Source: Didymodactylos carnosus
Lineage: Eukaryota; Rotifera; Eurotatoria; Philodinida; Philodinidae
Direction of reading: 5' to 3'
Assembly: GCA_905250885.1 (NCBI GenBank)
Contig: CAJNOQ010000062.1
Location: 22,193-86,192, forward strand
DNA: 64,000 nucleotides
How positions within the stretch are numbered: the first letter of the stretch is position 1; every line of letters starts with the position of its first letter. The position numbers and the translations under genes were made by a program. Below are positions 25,228 through 39,000 of this stretch, in pieces. The notes beneath the pieces were generated by a model that made no database searches, was not told the DNA's origin, and was given only the letters and a program-made list of their open reading frames with translations.

Positions 25228-28200
25228 TTATCTAAACATTCTTGCCACTGTTACAAGTCCAATAGTAAAAACACTTGCATACAGCGAATATTTAATAAAT
25301 ACATCGGGATTATAGTAAATATCTTGAAAATGTTTTAAATTAGGATATGTGGCTAAATAGCCTAATTTAATATAGATATTTGTCTGATCATCTTGTTGTT
25401 GTGATTGTCCTGTATAAGGTTCGAGTGTTCGTGTTTCATTTCCACGTTGAAATAAATAGGCAAACCATGATGTTGATGGTGATCGAGGCAATATTTCATT
25501 TGTATTATTATTATTTCTTATAGTGTTTGTTGTTGTTATGGTTGTTGCAGCTGAATAATCAATAGGTAATGATAATTTATTTTGTTTACAAAAAAATTCC
25601 GGTGTGATGGGATAATCTTGTTTTAAATATGTTTGATCCGATTTTGTACAAATAAATAAACATGGTAAATGTTTTGATTGATCACGATAATATTTTAAAT
25701 AAATATTGGCAACATATCGAAATGATTTAATTTGAGTACGATCATAAAGAAAACAGACAATATCCGGTTGCCGTTGAAGAACTAAAAGACAAACTGTATA
25801 TTAATTTTTCTGTATAAAATAAGATGAAAAAACAATAACAACAATTTCCATGTATTACCTAATTGTTGCTGATGAATTTCTTTTAATATAAGACATTTTT
25901 GTTCTTGTAAAACTTGAATTAAATCAATTGCATATGTTTGTACTGTTGATGTTGATGTTGTAGTATTTATATCAAAAAATTGTTTAACTTTTTCATTTAA
26001 TTTTATTGTTTTTGTTAGATTAGCCGTTGCCACTGATACAAGTTCATAATTATTGTATGTTGAATAGATTGACTTTGAACAAAGACGTTTGAGAAATGCT
26101 GTTTTACCTACTGTTGACATACCATATATATAACATAGATATGTTGATGAACGTTTTGTCATTTGAAATGCATCATACATTTGTTGTTGTGGATAAGAAA
26201 AACCAAACATAGAAAGAAAATCGTATGCTCGTATAGGATTAAAATAAGTTAAATAATGCCATTGTGATAGAAAACCTTGAAGAGTTAATGATAAACTTGA
26301 TGTTAAACGAATATAAATATTGTTTTTTATATTATTGAGAGATGTGAATGTTGGAAGTATATCGACAAGTTCAAACATTAAATTAATTTCATCTAGGGAT
26401 AAATAACCATCATTATCAAAATCAAAACGATAAAATAAATGTGTTAGAAAAGCCATCGATAATGGAGATAATTCCACAATGGGAAATTCATATGGATCAT
26501 CTACAAATCAACAACAAAAAACAAAAACAAATCAAAAGTGATAATAAATCATCAATAGATGTTTCTTACCAATTGCTGGTAATTGTCTTGGTGTGGGTAT
26601 AAATAAATCTAATTTTCTATTATAATTAAATTTTTCTAATATTGTCCAAATTGTCTCATAATTTCCTTTATTCAAAAATAATCGAAATAAACAACAGAAA
26701 CCATCGAATGTTAAGGAATCAAATCGAAGTCCATTTGAACATTGTCGTTTTATTTCATTTTTTAATGATTGAAATTCGCTAGTATTCGTTGACGATGATG
26801 ATGATGATGATGATGCTGATGATGATGCTGATGATGATGCTGCTGATGCTGATGATAATGATGATGTAAAACAGTAGATTTGTAGCTGTGATAATTCTCG
26901 ATCGTTTAACAATTGATCATTATCTAAATCACATATAAGAAATATTCTATGTAAACACTGTTTAAATTTTGACGTTAACTGTTTTGAATTTGTTGTTGAC
27001 AAAATGAGATGTTGAGTAGGATATAGAACACATTTTTGAGCAGAATAGAATAATTCTGATATATTTTTCATTGTTTTTGTCGATGTTTCTATACATAATT
27101 CTATTTCTGAATACGTAGACATTATCGATGTTAAAAATGTCGACTGTTCATATTGAAATTCATTCTGATATAAATCAAATTTATTTGCAACTAGTATTAT
27201 AGGAATTCGATCATGTGGATCTCTAAAATTTAAAATGAATATTAATACTAACAATAAGTAAATTAAAAATCAAATGTACTATTAGATAAAAAATGTTGAC
27301 TACAATAGTTAGCGAACGTATGTATATCTTCTTAAAAACTAGTCTATAATCGTCTCATATGAACTCTACCTACGTATCTGTAGATAGTGAATTATAATTA
27401 CTCTTACGACCAGTGGTTTCAATTGTTTTTGATCAGTGTAGTGGAAGTTTTCTGACAGACAGTCTTCTCTAAAAAGTTAACGGAAGTGAAATATTTATAT
27501 GCGTATGCCAATATTTGATAGACGATCGAAATTGAAAAGACTGTCTGTCAGTTATTTTGACAAGTAACTTATTGTTTGTTGAATGTCCTACAAGTTTATC
27601 AGGTCAATTACTTGCAAGATAATCGTGAACAACTGTTGTACTTATAAAAAAAAGTTCAATAAATTTTTCTCCAAACAAAAATTCTAAAAATCTGGCGGAC
27701 AGTGTCAGTACGTAGGGTGTCTAGATCCTACACTTTCTTATCCTAATTGGAAATTCTACTGAGAATCTATCGGCCTTGTCTCTTAAAAATAATTGTTAAA
27801 TAAATGATTGATTTAGTAAATCTACTTACTGTGTAGATGTTCGTAATCGTCTAATTAATGGCAACCATAACGTTGTCAATCTTTCTCTCGTTTTAGAATC
27901 ATTTAAGGCGTAAACAAGACAAATAACATGTGCATTATTGATCGATGTTGATAGACCACATGATTGTTGAACATGTGTACTTGTATTCATATTTGCCGTC
28001 GTTGTAGCTGAATAAGGATCATCATTTGATACTCTTGTTAAATATATTTCAATTTCATCGAGTGTTTGAGGAATTGTTCCACAATAGTCCATAATTATTG
28101 TTGGAATTTTCTCTTTTGTTACTTCAGGTGGAATAGAAATATCATCTGTTTTAAAATAATGATGACTTTCATTTGTTGGTCTATTAGTTGAATCAGAAAA

Positions 28201-28311
28201 TAAATCAGATGGCACAACATCTTCACTAACTAGTGAATAAATTAATGATGTACGACCAACGGATGAATCACCTAGTAATAATATACGAATTTCATTCATA
28301 TTTGAATCCAT
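25228..28311 (-). CDS. RHOT1: Mitochondrial Rho GTPase Miro
   Basis: Outer-mitochondrial-membrane GTPase that links mitochondria to kinesin and dynein adaptors and senses calcium. Four exons (27830-28311, 26570-27222, 25859-26500, 25228-25781) total 777 codons in frame, giving 776 residues against 618-660 usually. Order: N-terminal GTPase (P-loop GDSSVGRTS near residue 13, later NKFD), EF-hand 1 (DLDNDQLLNDRE), EF-hand 2 (DFDNDGYLSLDE), C-terminal GTPase (P-loop GMSTVGKT, later TKSD), and a C-terminal membrane anchor ending TVARMFR. The extra length comes from linkers, including a Ser run encoded by a (GAT/GCT)n tract at 26791-26866. The invariant P-loop Lys of the first GTPase is Arg here. 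Intron 1 (607 bp) contains a small inverted repeat. Confidence 0.93.
26791..26866. repeat. Trinucleotide repeat (GAT/GCT)n inside Miro exon 2
   Basis: An imperfect GATGATGCT repeat keeps the reading frame and encodes on the minus strand a Ser/Ala run between EF-hand 1 and the following helix. Expansion in a linker is the simplest explanation. Confidence 0.85.
27452..27551. repeat. 15-bp perfect inverted repeat in Miro intron 1
   Basis: CTGACAGACAGTCTT at 27452-27466 is the reverse complement of 27537-27551, enclosing about 70 bp. A related GGCGGACAGTGTCAG lies at about 27694-27708, so the true element may be larger. The intron is about ten times longer than most in the window, which fits an insertion. 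Confidence 0.5.
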
Positions 28312-30862
28312 CTAGAATAACACACAACCATAAAAGAGAATATTGGTAGATTATAAAGTAGCCCTTTGAAAAATGATTTTTAATGAAAATTAATGAATGA
28401 AAAGTATCAATATCATAGAGCACTATGCTCATCGTTTAGTATGACCTATGTATTAATGATGGTCACATTAAACCTTGCTAACCATTTATGGACAAAATAA
28501 AAATACGAAAAAAAGTCGAATGTTATGACCAATTCTTCGTCATAACCTTCATACAAAAGAACAAGTACTGGATATGAACTATAAACAACACTGATATCAC
28601 ATCAAAGGATCATAGTAAATTTGTTACATTTCATTATGGGAAATAATAGCCACACTAAAGTCACTCTTGGTTGGTCGATATATTCGCTAACGTTGTTTGA
28701 TATTATTGAAATTAATCGTTACCACGCGTATAAATAGCATGAATGGATTCTTGATGTAAATTAACACCATTTAAATATTATGATAATCAATAGTCTTCAA
28801 CAATATTGACAGAGTCGAATGCTAAATGAAAGACAAAATAAAAGAGTAACATTTAATTTCAATGATTTGGAAATTGCATGCAAACATTTTCTAATATTTT
28901 CCAATAATAGTTGAAATTTCTTCGAAAATGTGACATTGAAACTGTTGTATCGAACATACTGTCACATTCTGATCGTTAATTGTTATATGTCATAAAATTA
29001 ATCCAATCATTTTGTATTTGCTGTGGGAAAATGAAGCATGAAGGTAAAATTCAAATAACCAATACATTATATCTTGGATTTAAGATATTACGTAGCAGGT
29101 ATTAAATTCATCAGTTCAATTTTAAAGTCAAATTAGTCAAATCGACTAGTATTACAACACAATGTTTATTGCAGTTATTTTGTAATAGTAGCCAAAACCA
29201 AAAGAAATTATATTGATCTATTGTTATTGTACTGGAAGGTATTGATTAATGAGTGTGACTAAAAGTAAAAAATTAAGCAATGTTGTCGAATACCATGAGC
29301 GATACAGAAACGAATAATAAACAAAACGTACAATATCAGACTCGAGACTAAGAATAAATCTACCTACTATTGTACCTGTAATACGGTCGTAATATCTCAT
29401 CGGGTATGATACGCAGTAGTCGATATTTTGAATATGCACAATTCACCTTAGTGTCAGATATCATTAGTTCAGATACGCAGTGGTCGGTATGTTTGTAGGT
29501 AAATAAGAACAATAATAGGAGATAATGAACAATTTTGTCATATTTCATAAAAAGTGATGAACATCGACGTTGTCAAATAAAACTGTCAACATATCATTTA
29601 TCGGTATCTGTAAAAGAGAAAAATTATTCTGTCATAAAACAAGTCAATTTTTATCGTGTTTGTTTAGCTATAAAACGATTTTACATTCGAGAACTAAACA
29701 ATATGTAATAAAAGAATTTTCATTTAAGCAAGAACAAAGAAATAGAAGACCAAATGACTTTATTTGACAAATAAAATAAAAGCGAAGAAGCAATAACATT
29801 CATTTCTCATGTTAGTCGGCGGGAAAAGAAAGGAAGAAAAAACGTTCATTTGACAATAAACAACTATTCTTTACGCTTTTTATATGAAAGAATAACAATA
29901 AGCAAACGGAGAGAAAGCATGAATTAAATATCAATCGCATATTAGAAGAAGAAAAAAATGACATCGAAAATTGAAGCAAAAACCAAAAAAAAAATGAAAG
30001 TAAAAAACGAAATGTTTCATACAAGAAGAACGTGGATAACTATCTGTTGATATATTCAAACACATTATATACGTATTTACAAATCCCGATATATATGTTG
30101 AGAAGACAGGATATAATTGAGAAAAGAAAAATTAAAATTACACAAAATAGAGATATCTGCTACATTGCATTAAATAAAAACAACAGTGTATATCATGATT
30201 GAGATAGACAAATCAAATAAACAAGAAATTTCTCGTCATTTGCGCATGTTCATCACCAACAAATCGAGAAATAAAGAAAATCTTGATTTAGATTGCAAAT
30301 TATCTCCAGTCTTTGGAGATTCTCAAATTTGATCGAAAATGTATTCAAACAGCAAACAAAAAAGCCCCAATAAAGACTAAATCATATTCTCTGGACAATT
30401 CTATACATTCCTTATAAACCACATAAAATTCGATTTCAAACAACTCGGTATATGCAATAGTTTACTTTCCATCAAAAATATGTCTTAAATTAAAATTTGT
30501 CACTTTGAAATCATTTTTTTTTCCACAAGAAAAGAGGGAAAATTCATTGATTACATAACATTGATTTGCACAACACTACTATATTCATTTATTGAATCCT
30601 TTCTAAATACTCACAATAATATTTGAGTTTTTAGATCGAAAAGAAGAAAAAAAAAAATCAGAAAAATAAAGTTTAAACAATACAACTATACATGAAGACA
30701 GCAGTGGATAGAATTTACAAATAAGGTCAAAGTATATCGACAATTTTAGAGAAAAGAAAGTGAAATATATGAATATATATATTTCTACTATACATGTACG
30801 GATTGAAAATAATCATTTGCTTTAATATATGAAAGAAAAAGAGAAAACAAATAAAATTGAAT
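28312..30862. other. Intergenic region Miro to PPM1D
   Basis: About 2.55 kb, AT-rich, with no coding exon recognised on either strand. It includes the Miro promoter side and the PPM1D 3' untranslated region. Poly(A)-like and A-rich runs are frequent from 29.9 to 30.85 kb. I see no tRNA, repeat array or element with clear termini. Confidence 0.35.
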
Positions 30863-33800
30863 CTATACAATCATTGTCTTATTCTGATTTGAATTTAATT
30901 TTGATGTTGTCGTCGTTGACGTTAAAATTTTTGTTGATCGTGGTGATTCGTTGTTTGTTGATATTGGTCGACGTTGTGTTGAAGCACGATGAGGTCTAAG
31001 AAAAGCACGTTTAACACGACTAGCAAATGTTTGACGAGTAGTTACAGTGGCGGTGGACGCAGAAGTAGAAGTAGAGGACGAATGAATTAATGGTTTGATT
31101 TTTGATGAAGAATAATTCGATAAAAGAGTAGAAGAGGATTTCTAAAACAATGTTGAAAATCATTGTCATTAAATGTGCTAAGTCATTAATTTATCAAAGA
31201 TTGTTTTAGAGCACAAATTTTACGAACCTTTTCAGTTCTTTGTCTAGTTGGTGTATCACTGCTAGGTTTTCTTATTGATGATTGTGTTCGACTAGGTTTT
31301 GTCGTTAATGAAATTGTTTTTCTAACAATCACATTGTCTGTACGAATATTTGAAACACTACAAGACTTCCGTCGACGTGTAGAAACAGAGCGCTGATCAT
31401 CGTCCCTGGTCATTGACGTATTCATCGAAGCTGAACGAGTTCGACGTAAACATTGTGGTGATTGTTGACTAGAATCAGATGATGATGAAAATGCTTTTGA
31501 TGGATGAGTATCATTTGAAGATGAAAAAAGAAATTTGGAACGACGAGATGAACAACGTTTTGTTGAATCTAGAACAAAAATATTATTGTTAGAGGTTATC
31601 TTTTAGTAAAGACTTGACAAATCGAATTTTACCTTGACTAGACAATGTCATTTTTTCTGTAATTGGCTCATCAATGTCCATTTTTTGTTGCTGTTCTTCA
31701 TCATCATCTCCATTCATATTGATTGCTTCTGTATCTCTTGAACATTCATCAACTTTCATTTCTAAATCATTATCATCTGCACTTGTTGATTCCTTCTGAG
31801 ATGGCTGAATTTCACTATTGGTCTCGTCATAATCGTCATCATTAATATCAGTTACCGATGCCACATCACTACTGCCAACGTCATTTATCTCTGTTTCACC
31901 ATTTAATCGTTGTGAACCATTTTCTTTTTGGTTTGTTTTTATTAATTTACGACGTGGAGTATTTTGAAGTATTGATGAACCATCGTCAGATGCAGGACGT
32001 TTAGGCGTCTAAAGTGACAAGCATTTTTATAACAAAAAATAATTTCTTTAAACAAAACAGAAAACCATTATAAAACGGTGAAAGTGACATATTGTGGCTT
32101 AATCACTGAAACGCTTCACGGAAAAGGATTTCATTGATATTGAAGGACACTTCGGCTAATTTACTTCGTCAAGTAAAAGAAAAGTCAAAAATAAAATTAC
32201 TCTTCTTCTGATTACCCTTAATGGTGTTGTTGCTGATTGTTGTCCATTTGATATTGGTATTAAAATATGATTTTCACTGTGTTTACTTGCTGTACGATGT
32301 AAAACAGGTTTATCATTTGTATGCTTTGGTGGAGTAGAAAACATTGTACCACTTTCAATATCAACAGTATCATCCGAATAAACAGAAGCTGTTGCTAAAC
32401 ATGAATAAACACAATCTTCAATATAAGCGCCAAGAAAAAACTCTTTATAGGGTTTACATACAAGATGAAACAGAACAATGATTAAATTGTTTCTTTTTCA
32501 TAACAATACAATCGCTGAATGGTGGTCCAGGTTGATCAAGCATTACAGTGACACATGTGACATTATCCGCTCTTAGCATACGTTCACGCCAACATGTTAA
32601 CGATTTTTGAACAAGTTCATGTGACGGATTACGAAACGGACGTTGATCATCATCCTAAAAACAAAACAAAACAAATTAAAATCTTCAATTTGTGATATTT
32701 TATATCAATATTCTACTTTTGTCTCATATCCAAAGAAAGACGTTGTTCAACCGATGCACAAAATCTAATAACTATTTTTAATTTAGATAGTTCATATACG
32801 ATAATTATCTATCAGAATATTTTGATTTAAGCTTTAATCTTGAATCAGAACGAAATCGAGAATATAAATTCCCATTATATCATTCTGAAACTTAAATTAT
32901 CAAAACAAAACATCAATCTTTGTATGGAGCTAGGATCGAACACACGAACTTGACCTTTGTAGAAAAACTGTAAAATCAACTTCGGTGTACATTCCTATAT
33001 TCTGCATTATGATTGAAGTTGTGCAATGACTCGATGAATATTTTACCTCTGCTTTCAAAATCATTTCTTCTGTTTTGACATCACATGATCGAACAATTTC
33101 TACAGCATCTTCTGGTGTCATCATATTCCATAGGCCATCTGATGCTAATATAAGGCAACGATGCTTGAGCGGGTTTATTTCAATAACAGCCAATTCCGGT
33201 TCGGGTGAAACACTGTACAAATTTGTTTGGCTATTAAAAGACCATAAATCACCTAATGCACGAGATACGGCTAAAATGATTAGAAGAAAATTACTAGAAT
33301 TGCATTTATCACCAAGAAATGGATGAGAATACAGACAAAAGATAATGAGAGAATTTGCCCTTTTTAATGTTGACCGAAACGTTGCACAAAGTTTACACAT
33401 CCCTCGATGTAACGAGAAATGTGTTAATGGTAATAAAGTTACATTTTGGGAGAAATGATAATTGAGACTTTTCTATTCAAATTCAGTCATTTCTAAAATC
33501 CTCTTTTTCTAGTCCTCTGAGTAACTTTACAAGAAAAATCCTTAAAATCCTTGAATACTGCTGAAACTACTATTAGTTCTCAAAGCAGATGACACACTCT
33601 AGTCAAGCTGACGTATATCTCCATATTAAGTTTCTTTTGAAAAAACTTGTTATTCCGATAGACAGGTCAGGTGATAAATACAGAGTGGAAAACAAGTTCT
33701 CAATTCAAAGAAGTTACTCTTGTTTTCTCAAATTCTTCTAAATTGTACATTTTACTATATATCACAAAAATTTACCAAGAAATGGTATTTGTTCGTATTC

Positions 33801-35029
33801 AGCTGTTGTCGATTGCACTTGAGAATTAACTGTTGTTATCCTATGAGAATGATGTGAATGATGTGAATGACGATGATGATGATGGTGACTGTGTGAAACT
33901 TTTGGTCGATTCCAAACAACTCGATGAACGCCCGCTTTGCATAATACATTTCCACCACTATCTCGAATACGTTTTAATTCTGATGGATCTTCTGGTTTGT
34001 GATCTTTTGTTAACCGCGTACATTGCCAAGGTTTATATAACGAATCACCAATACCCAACACAATAGCTGAATCACCCACATGGCCAATATAAAGTTTATT
34101 ACCACGAACAAATACAACACTCGCTGTGCAACCTAAATACACAAGAACACTTAAAAACTGCAAGAACATACTAATTTCAACATTGGATACTGGTCTTTTT
34201 CGTTATTAAAAAACATCATATGTTTCTCTTTCTCTCTAATCAATCTGATCGATCGATATTATCTTCATTTTTTAAAAGATTTAAAGAATGTTTTCTTAGT
34301 AGTCTCTTAGATGAATTCTTTTTTTCTTACCCGATGTACTAGGTAAACCGGATGATGTTTTTGTCCATTTTGGTAAATCATTCCACATATCACTATGACA
34401 TTGTAAAAATCCTTTTCTAATTGCACTTAAAATTTTATCATCAATTTCCTTCTCTGATGTTACGGTTGTTTCTGATGTCATTTCATTATTTGTGACAGTT
34501 GACGGGGTTGAAATTGGCCAAAAATCATCTTGTTCCAGAATTCGTTGACATAAATTTTGTCGAGCAAATTCTGCTGCTTCTTTTCCGCCATGTCCATCAA
34601 ATATTCCGAAATAAGCTAATGATATCGGACTTTCTTTATCATTTGAATTCAAACGTTGTAAAGCAATAGCATACGTATCTTCCATATATTTTCGCCCACC
34701 TGAATATAAATGAAAAAAATTAGAATTTTATTTGTTATAAGAACTTGAAATAAATAATAGCATGTTGTTTTGTTTCTATAATCTCTTATACAAAACAATA
34801 GCAGTTTTGGATAGATATGTACTTTACAGACATTCTGTAGTATCGTCAAATGAAAGTCAAAATGTTTTCGCAATTATACATCACTTTTCTTTAATAAACC
34901 CGTTAACCACAGAAAGAAGAAACCGACGTATAGATCGATTTCTTCTTTTCTTCTTCTGTGGTTTCCACAAAACGTACCTTGATTACTATTCGTAGTAATT
35001 CGTAGATTGACTTGAACACAATCATTCAT
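30863..35029 (-). CDS. PPM1D: PP2C-family Ser/Thr phosphatase, PPM1D/Wip1 type
   Basis: Metal-dependent phosphatase; Wip1 removes activating phosphates from p53 and DNA-damage kinases. The first exon (34978-35029) begins MNDCVQVNLRITTN and splices to give NQGGRKYMEDT, the Wip1 N-terminal motif. Metal-site and core motifs are intact: FGIFDGHGGKEAAEFAR, KTSSGLPSTSG, HVGDSAIVLGIGD, VSRALGDLWSF, LASDGLWNMM, RERMLRADN. The RALGDLWSF and GLPSTSG motifs separate PPM1D from other PP2C enzymes. The loop before IPFLAVSRALG, the Wip1 B-loop position, holds a His-rich insertion (33840-33890). After the catalytic domain a long, Ser/Thr- and acid-rich tail spans four exons (about 32398 to 30863) with Wip1-like TPPK and TPRRK patches; the final exon ends NQNKTMIV. 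At least nine exons. Catalytic assignment is firm; the tail exon borders are less certain. Confidence 0.9.
33836..33892. repeat. CAT/GAT repeat encoding a His-rich loop in PPM1D
   Basis: Repeated GATGTGAATGAT and (GAT)n on the plus strand read on the minus strand as a His/Ser run (SHSHHHHHRHSHHSHHSHR). It sits between the VVWNRP strand and the IPFL motif, where Wip1 has its own basic loop. Confidence 0.85.
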
Positions 35030-36058
35030 GTTTGCTTATTCTCTTCAATGAATAAAAAGAAAAAGAAAGACTGGTTAAATTTATACATATTACACATCAC
35101 TTAAAAAAGCGATTCTTTCAGCTGAAAACAAATTCTCGTTCTTCCATTAGTCGTTTTGAGTCTAGTAAAAAATAAATATTAGTAATTGTATCTCATCTAA
35201 ACGTTATTGACAAGACAGAAAAGAAAAAAATTGCTCATTTCATTCTCTCTATACCTAAACGTTTTCGATTGGAATGGTAAAATATTTATCAAAATAAATT
35301 CTGATAATTATCTTGCAATATATCGAGAGTTAGTGTATTTTTTGATTATTATTCTTCTTTTTTTTCTGAAGTAAAACTTAGTTCGATGAGTCATTTAGCA
35401 AAAATAACTTTCGTCTATTTGACCAATCAGCGATACTTATGTACAATACATAAATGCATATAGCATGTAGATAACATCGAACGAAGAGACCAAATGTTTC
35501 TTTTTCATTGGGAGATTTTTAGAAAGAATATAAAGCAGGCATCGACATCGGTAACTATATCTGCACAATCTGTAACGTTTCGGGACAGTGGAGTAGTACC
35601 TATATATCTAATGTATAATCAACCTTCTTTCGAAAGATGCTGTACTAAATTTACGCCATATTCACATGTATATCTTTTCCCGTCTGAGCTAGCTTCTTGC
35701 ATTAGTACCTGAAACAAAAATAAACGAACAATTTACAAAAAATCTAATTAAGATGAGAGATGTGCAGATGAATGCGGTTTTAGCATTTTTTGCATTCAAT
35801 AGTATCACTAATCTTATCATTATTATATGGTTTTCAGTTCTTGAAAGCGATATGGAGGCGTATTTATACTGCTTCAACTTTGAATAAATATTAAAATGAC
35901 AAGTTTATTTTTCTTTAATATTGAATAGTGTAGACTATTTTATTTGCGTGCAATACTACATGAATTAGAACTTGTATATCAAGTGATGTCTTCCAAGTAC
36001 AATAGTGCTGAAATATTATTTTTTTAAAGATAAACCCATTAGATCTGGTGAATCCTCT
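35030..36058. other. Intergenic region between divergent PPM1D and SYNRG
   Basis: About 1 kb between two divergent genes, so likely a shared promoter region. No coding exon was recognised. A further 5' exon of SYNRG could lie here, but I cannot identify one. Confidence 0.35.
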
Positions 36059-39000
36059 ATGAATCCTTTTGTATATCAATATCCTACTACACCATCTCTC
36101 CAACAACCAAATGCAAATATGATGATGCATATGAATAATACGACTTTCTTCCCACAAGACGGTATTCATCTACAGCCAAATACTTACCCCGTAAGAAAAT
36201 GAAGTTTTCTTTTTAGCTGTTTATTTGTTTGATTTATAATCATTTTCAGACGCCTGTCCATGCTCAAACTTCGTCACGAGTATTTCCACAAGCGAACATG
36301 TGAGTAAAACATGATAATTTTTTTTGCATAGATTGTTTCAGGGATTGGAAAAATGTTTTAAATCTTTCTATTCTTAAAATAATTTTCAGTTACGCTGGTT
36401 TGTTTAGATCAACAAATGCGAATGAAGATCTGATTATGCGAAAAAAACACGAACAAAAACGTCGTTTTCAACAGCATAAACACACCGATGCCAATTCATT
36501 GATGCAAGCGATGTTTGAAGATCTCCAAATACAAAAGTCGACAAATGGTAAGAAACGAAGTATATTCTCCATGACTAATCAATTTCTGTGTCTTTTAATT
36601 CAGAAATGAAAAAACCAACACAAGTTCCACAGACAGGACTGATTAATGAAGAACTCACAAAGCAAGACTTATGTCAAACACAAGATCATCAGTTGAAACA
36701 ACATACATCTCAACCGTTACCAGGTAAACGAAAACAAACATTTATATCTGCTCGTATGTATTTATAAACGTTTTTTGTTTTGTTTTAGAATTAAGCGGTG
36801 TAATATCGAAATGTTCTGATTTACGTCAAACAGTGAAATTGTTACCAAACCAGTCCACAGCAAACACAACTTTATCTTCTCCACAAGAATCTTATTCTCA
36901 AACAAAACTATTTCAATCATCCGAACGTGCTGCTGATTGGTCTCATGTGAACGAGGATATCAATGATCTATTTGTAACCACAGCGTCAAATGAAGTGGTA
37001 TTATCACCCAATTCTTCTAATACTCAGTTTAATTTTCAAGTTCAGTCCGACTCATCAACAGTACTTCCAAATTCATTCCAAACGGCAAATTCACAGTTAT
37101 CAGTTAATAACAATCATTTCAACGCAGTGTCATCATTTCCACAGCCTATCACTTCTCGCAAGTGTCTTCTAATTTTGCGAATGATTTCTTGACTTTGTGT
37201 ATATTTTCTGTTTAGAATCTCAATTTCATTATCCTTCTTGGTGTTACGATGATGATCATTTGCCCGTCGTTTATCAACATGTTTTCGAAGCATCTTATGT
37301 GGATAATTGTATTCAAACACATCTATTATATCCAATTTTATTACTATCAGGATTATCAAAAGAGAAATTAAGTTACATATGGTCCAGTGTGAATTGTCAT
37401 CTACCCGGACAACTAATTAAAGAAGAATTATATTGTGCTCTAGCGATGATTGGCTTAGCACAACAGAATATTAATGATATTATTTTTGATCACTTATATC
37501 ATCTACAACAAATACCTATTCCATATTTTCATTTACCCAATTCTCAACAAGAAAAGCCTCCTTTGGTGGAGCAAAAAGAAGGTATTCTACTATATCTGTC
37601 AAACAGCAGCTTTTATCCAGAAGAATCTCTCCATTGACCGTAGTTAGAGATGTTAGCTGATCTACAACTCGTTTACGGCGTATGAAAGCTGAACTACATT
37701 CGGCAACAGAAGCTAAATTTGACTGAATTTCTTGTATATTAGTCTTTCCTGAATGAAGAAGATTGATTCCAGCCGAACGATAAGGAAGCTTTAGTCTAAT
37801 TTTTATACTAATTTTTATAACCGTTAGATAGGTTTTATACATAACAAAGTACTGTCTTTCTTGTAGATTCTCCGCGCGAAGAACCACAACAGGATTCAGA
37901 GGTACCGGTTTCTATTGAAAAATCATTACCGTCAACAATAACAGTGAATATGACTAATATCATACCAGTAACAACATCAAATAAAGATGATTTTGGTGGG
38001 TTTCAAGAATTTATTGATGAAAGAGAGGCAACTACCGTCTCTTCTGTGATTGATGATGACAAATACTCTTTATTCAAACAAAATAATTCCGTTATTTCGT
38101 CAGGTGATCCGTATTGTCTCTTTAAATTAAGTCAGACTCCAACTCAATTATCGAAAAATGTTGTTGACGACCAAAATAAGCAATTTACAATAATTTCTTC
38201 GGCAAACAATTCTATTGACATTCACCAAGATTCATATTCTCTGTTTGAACCACAGGAGAAAATAAGTGTTAAAATTGAAGATGACCTATCGAATAATAAA
38301 ATGGAATCAGATCCATATGCTGCATTTCGCGAAGGACAACAGCAAGAGATTATTGAAATTGACAAATCTGACAATATTTCGTGGTTAGAATCTGAAAATG
38401 AAACGATCGATACGACTGATCGAGATGCTCCGCTCCATCAAGAAGAGGAAACTAATAATACTCTTGTTAATTCATTAAAACCGAACCTTTTCATTCAAGA
38501 TATCATTAAAAGTGAGCCACATTCGTTGTCTGATTCGAATAACAAATCAAACTCTTTTTCCAACGTCGCGGCAGCCAGTGTATCAACATTTTTTTATGAA
38601 CCGCCTGAATTAATTACCACGAACAGTAATAATGAAGAAGAAGAGGATTATATTCCATTCCAGCATAATCACGACGAAGAAGATGAAGATAACTATCTGC
38701 CATCAATTGACAAACAACAGCCATCATTTTTAAATGCTAGTGTAAACAATCAATCATCTGATACTCAATCTATCGCCAGTCTTGATTTACCACATAATTC
38801 AACAATTCAGAAAATAAGAGAAGATGATCGAAATAATGTTGTTGATACAGCATCATCCATGACGAATATAAACGATGATAATAGAAGTATTAGTTCACAA
38901 ACATCAGAAATAATTAAACAGCAACCAAAAGAAGGTATGAACATACAAAAGAGACTAAACATCATCTATTACTAATACTTTATTAAACATATCTATACAA

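Noticed and set aside
26791-26866. Frameshift or assembly error in Miro at the Ser-rich run
   Set aside because: The trinucleotide repeat keeps the frame and both flanks align with Miro.
22457-28311. LEPROT, bS21m and Miro as an operon
   Set aside because: Same strand, but spacers of about 390 and 1000 bp and no spliced-leader acceptor evidence; independent promoters are more likely.
32925-33000. tRNA-like B-box (GTTCGATCC on the minus strand) in a PPM1D intron
   Set aside because: No acceptor-stem pairing or A-box at the right distance; chance match.
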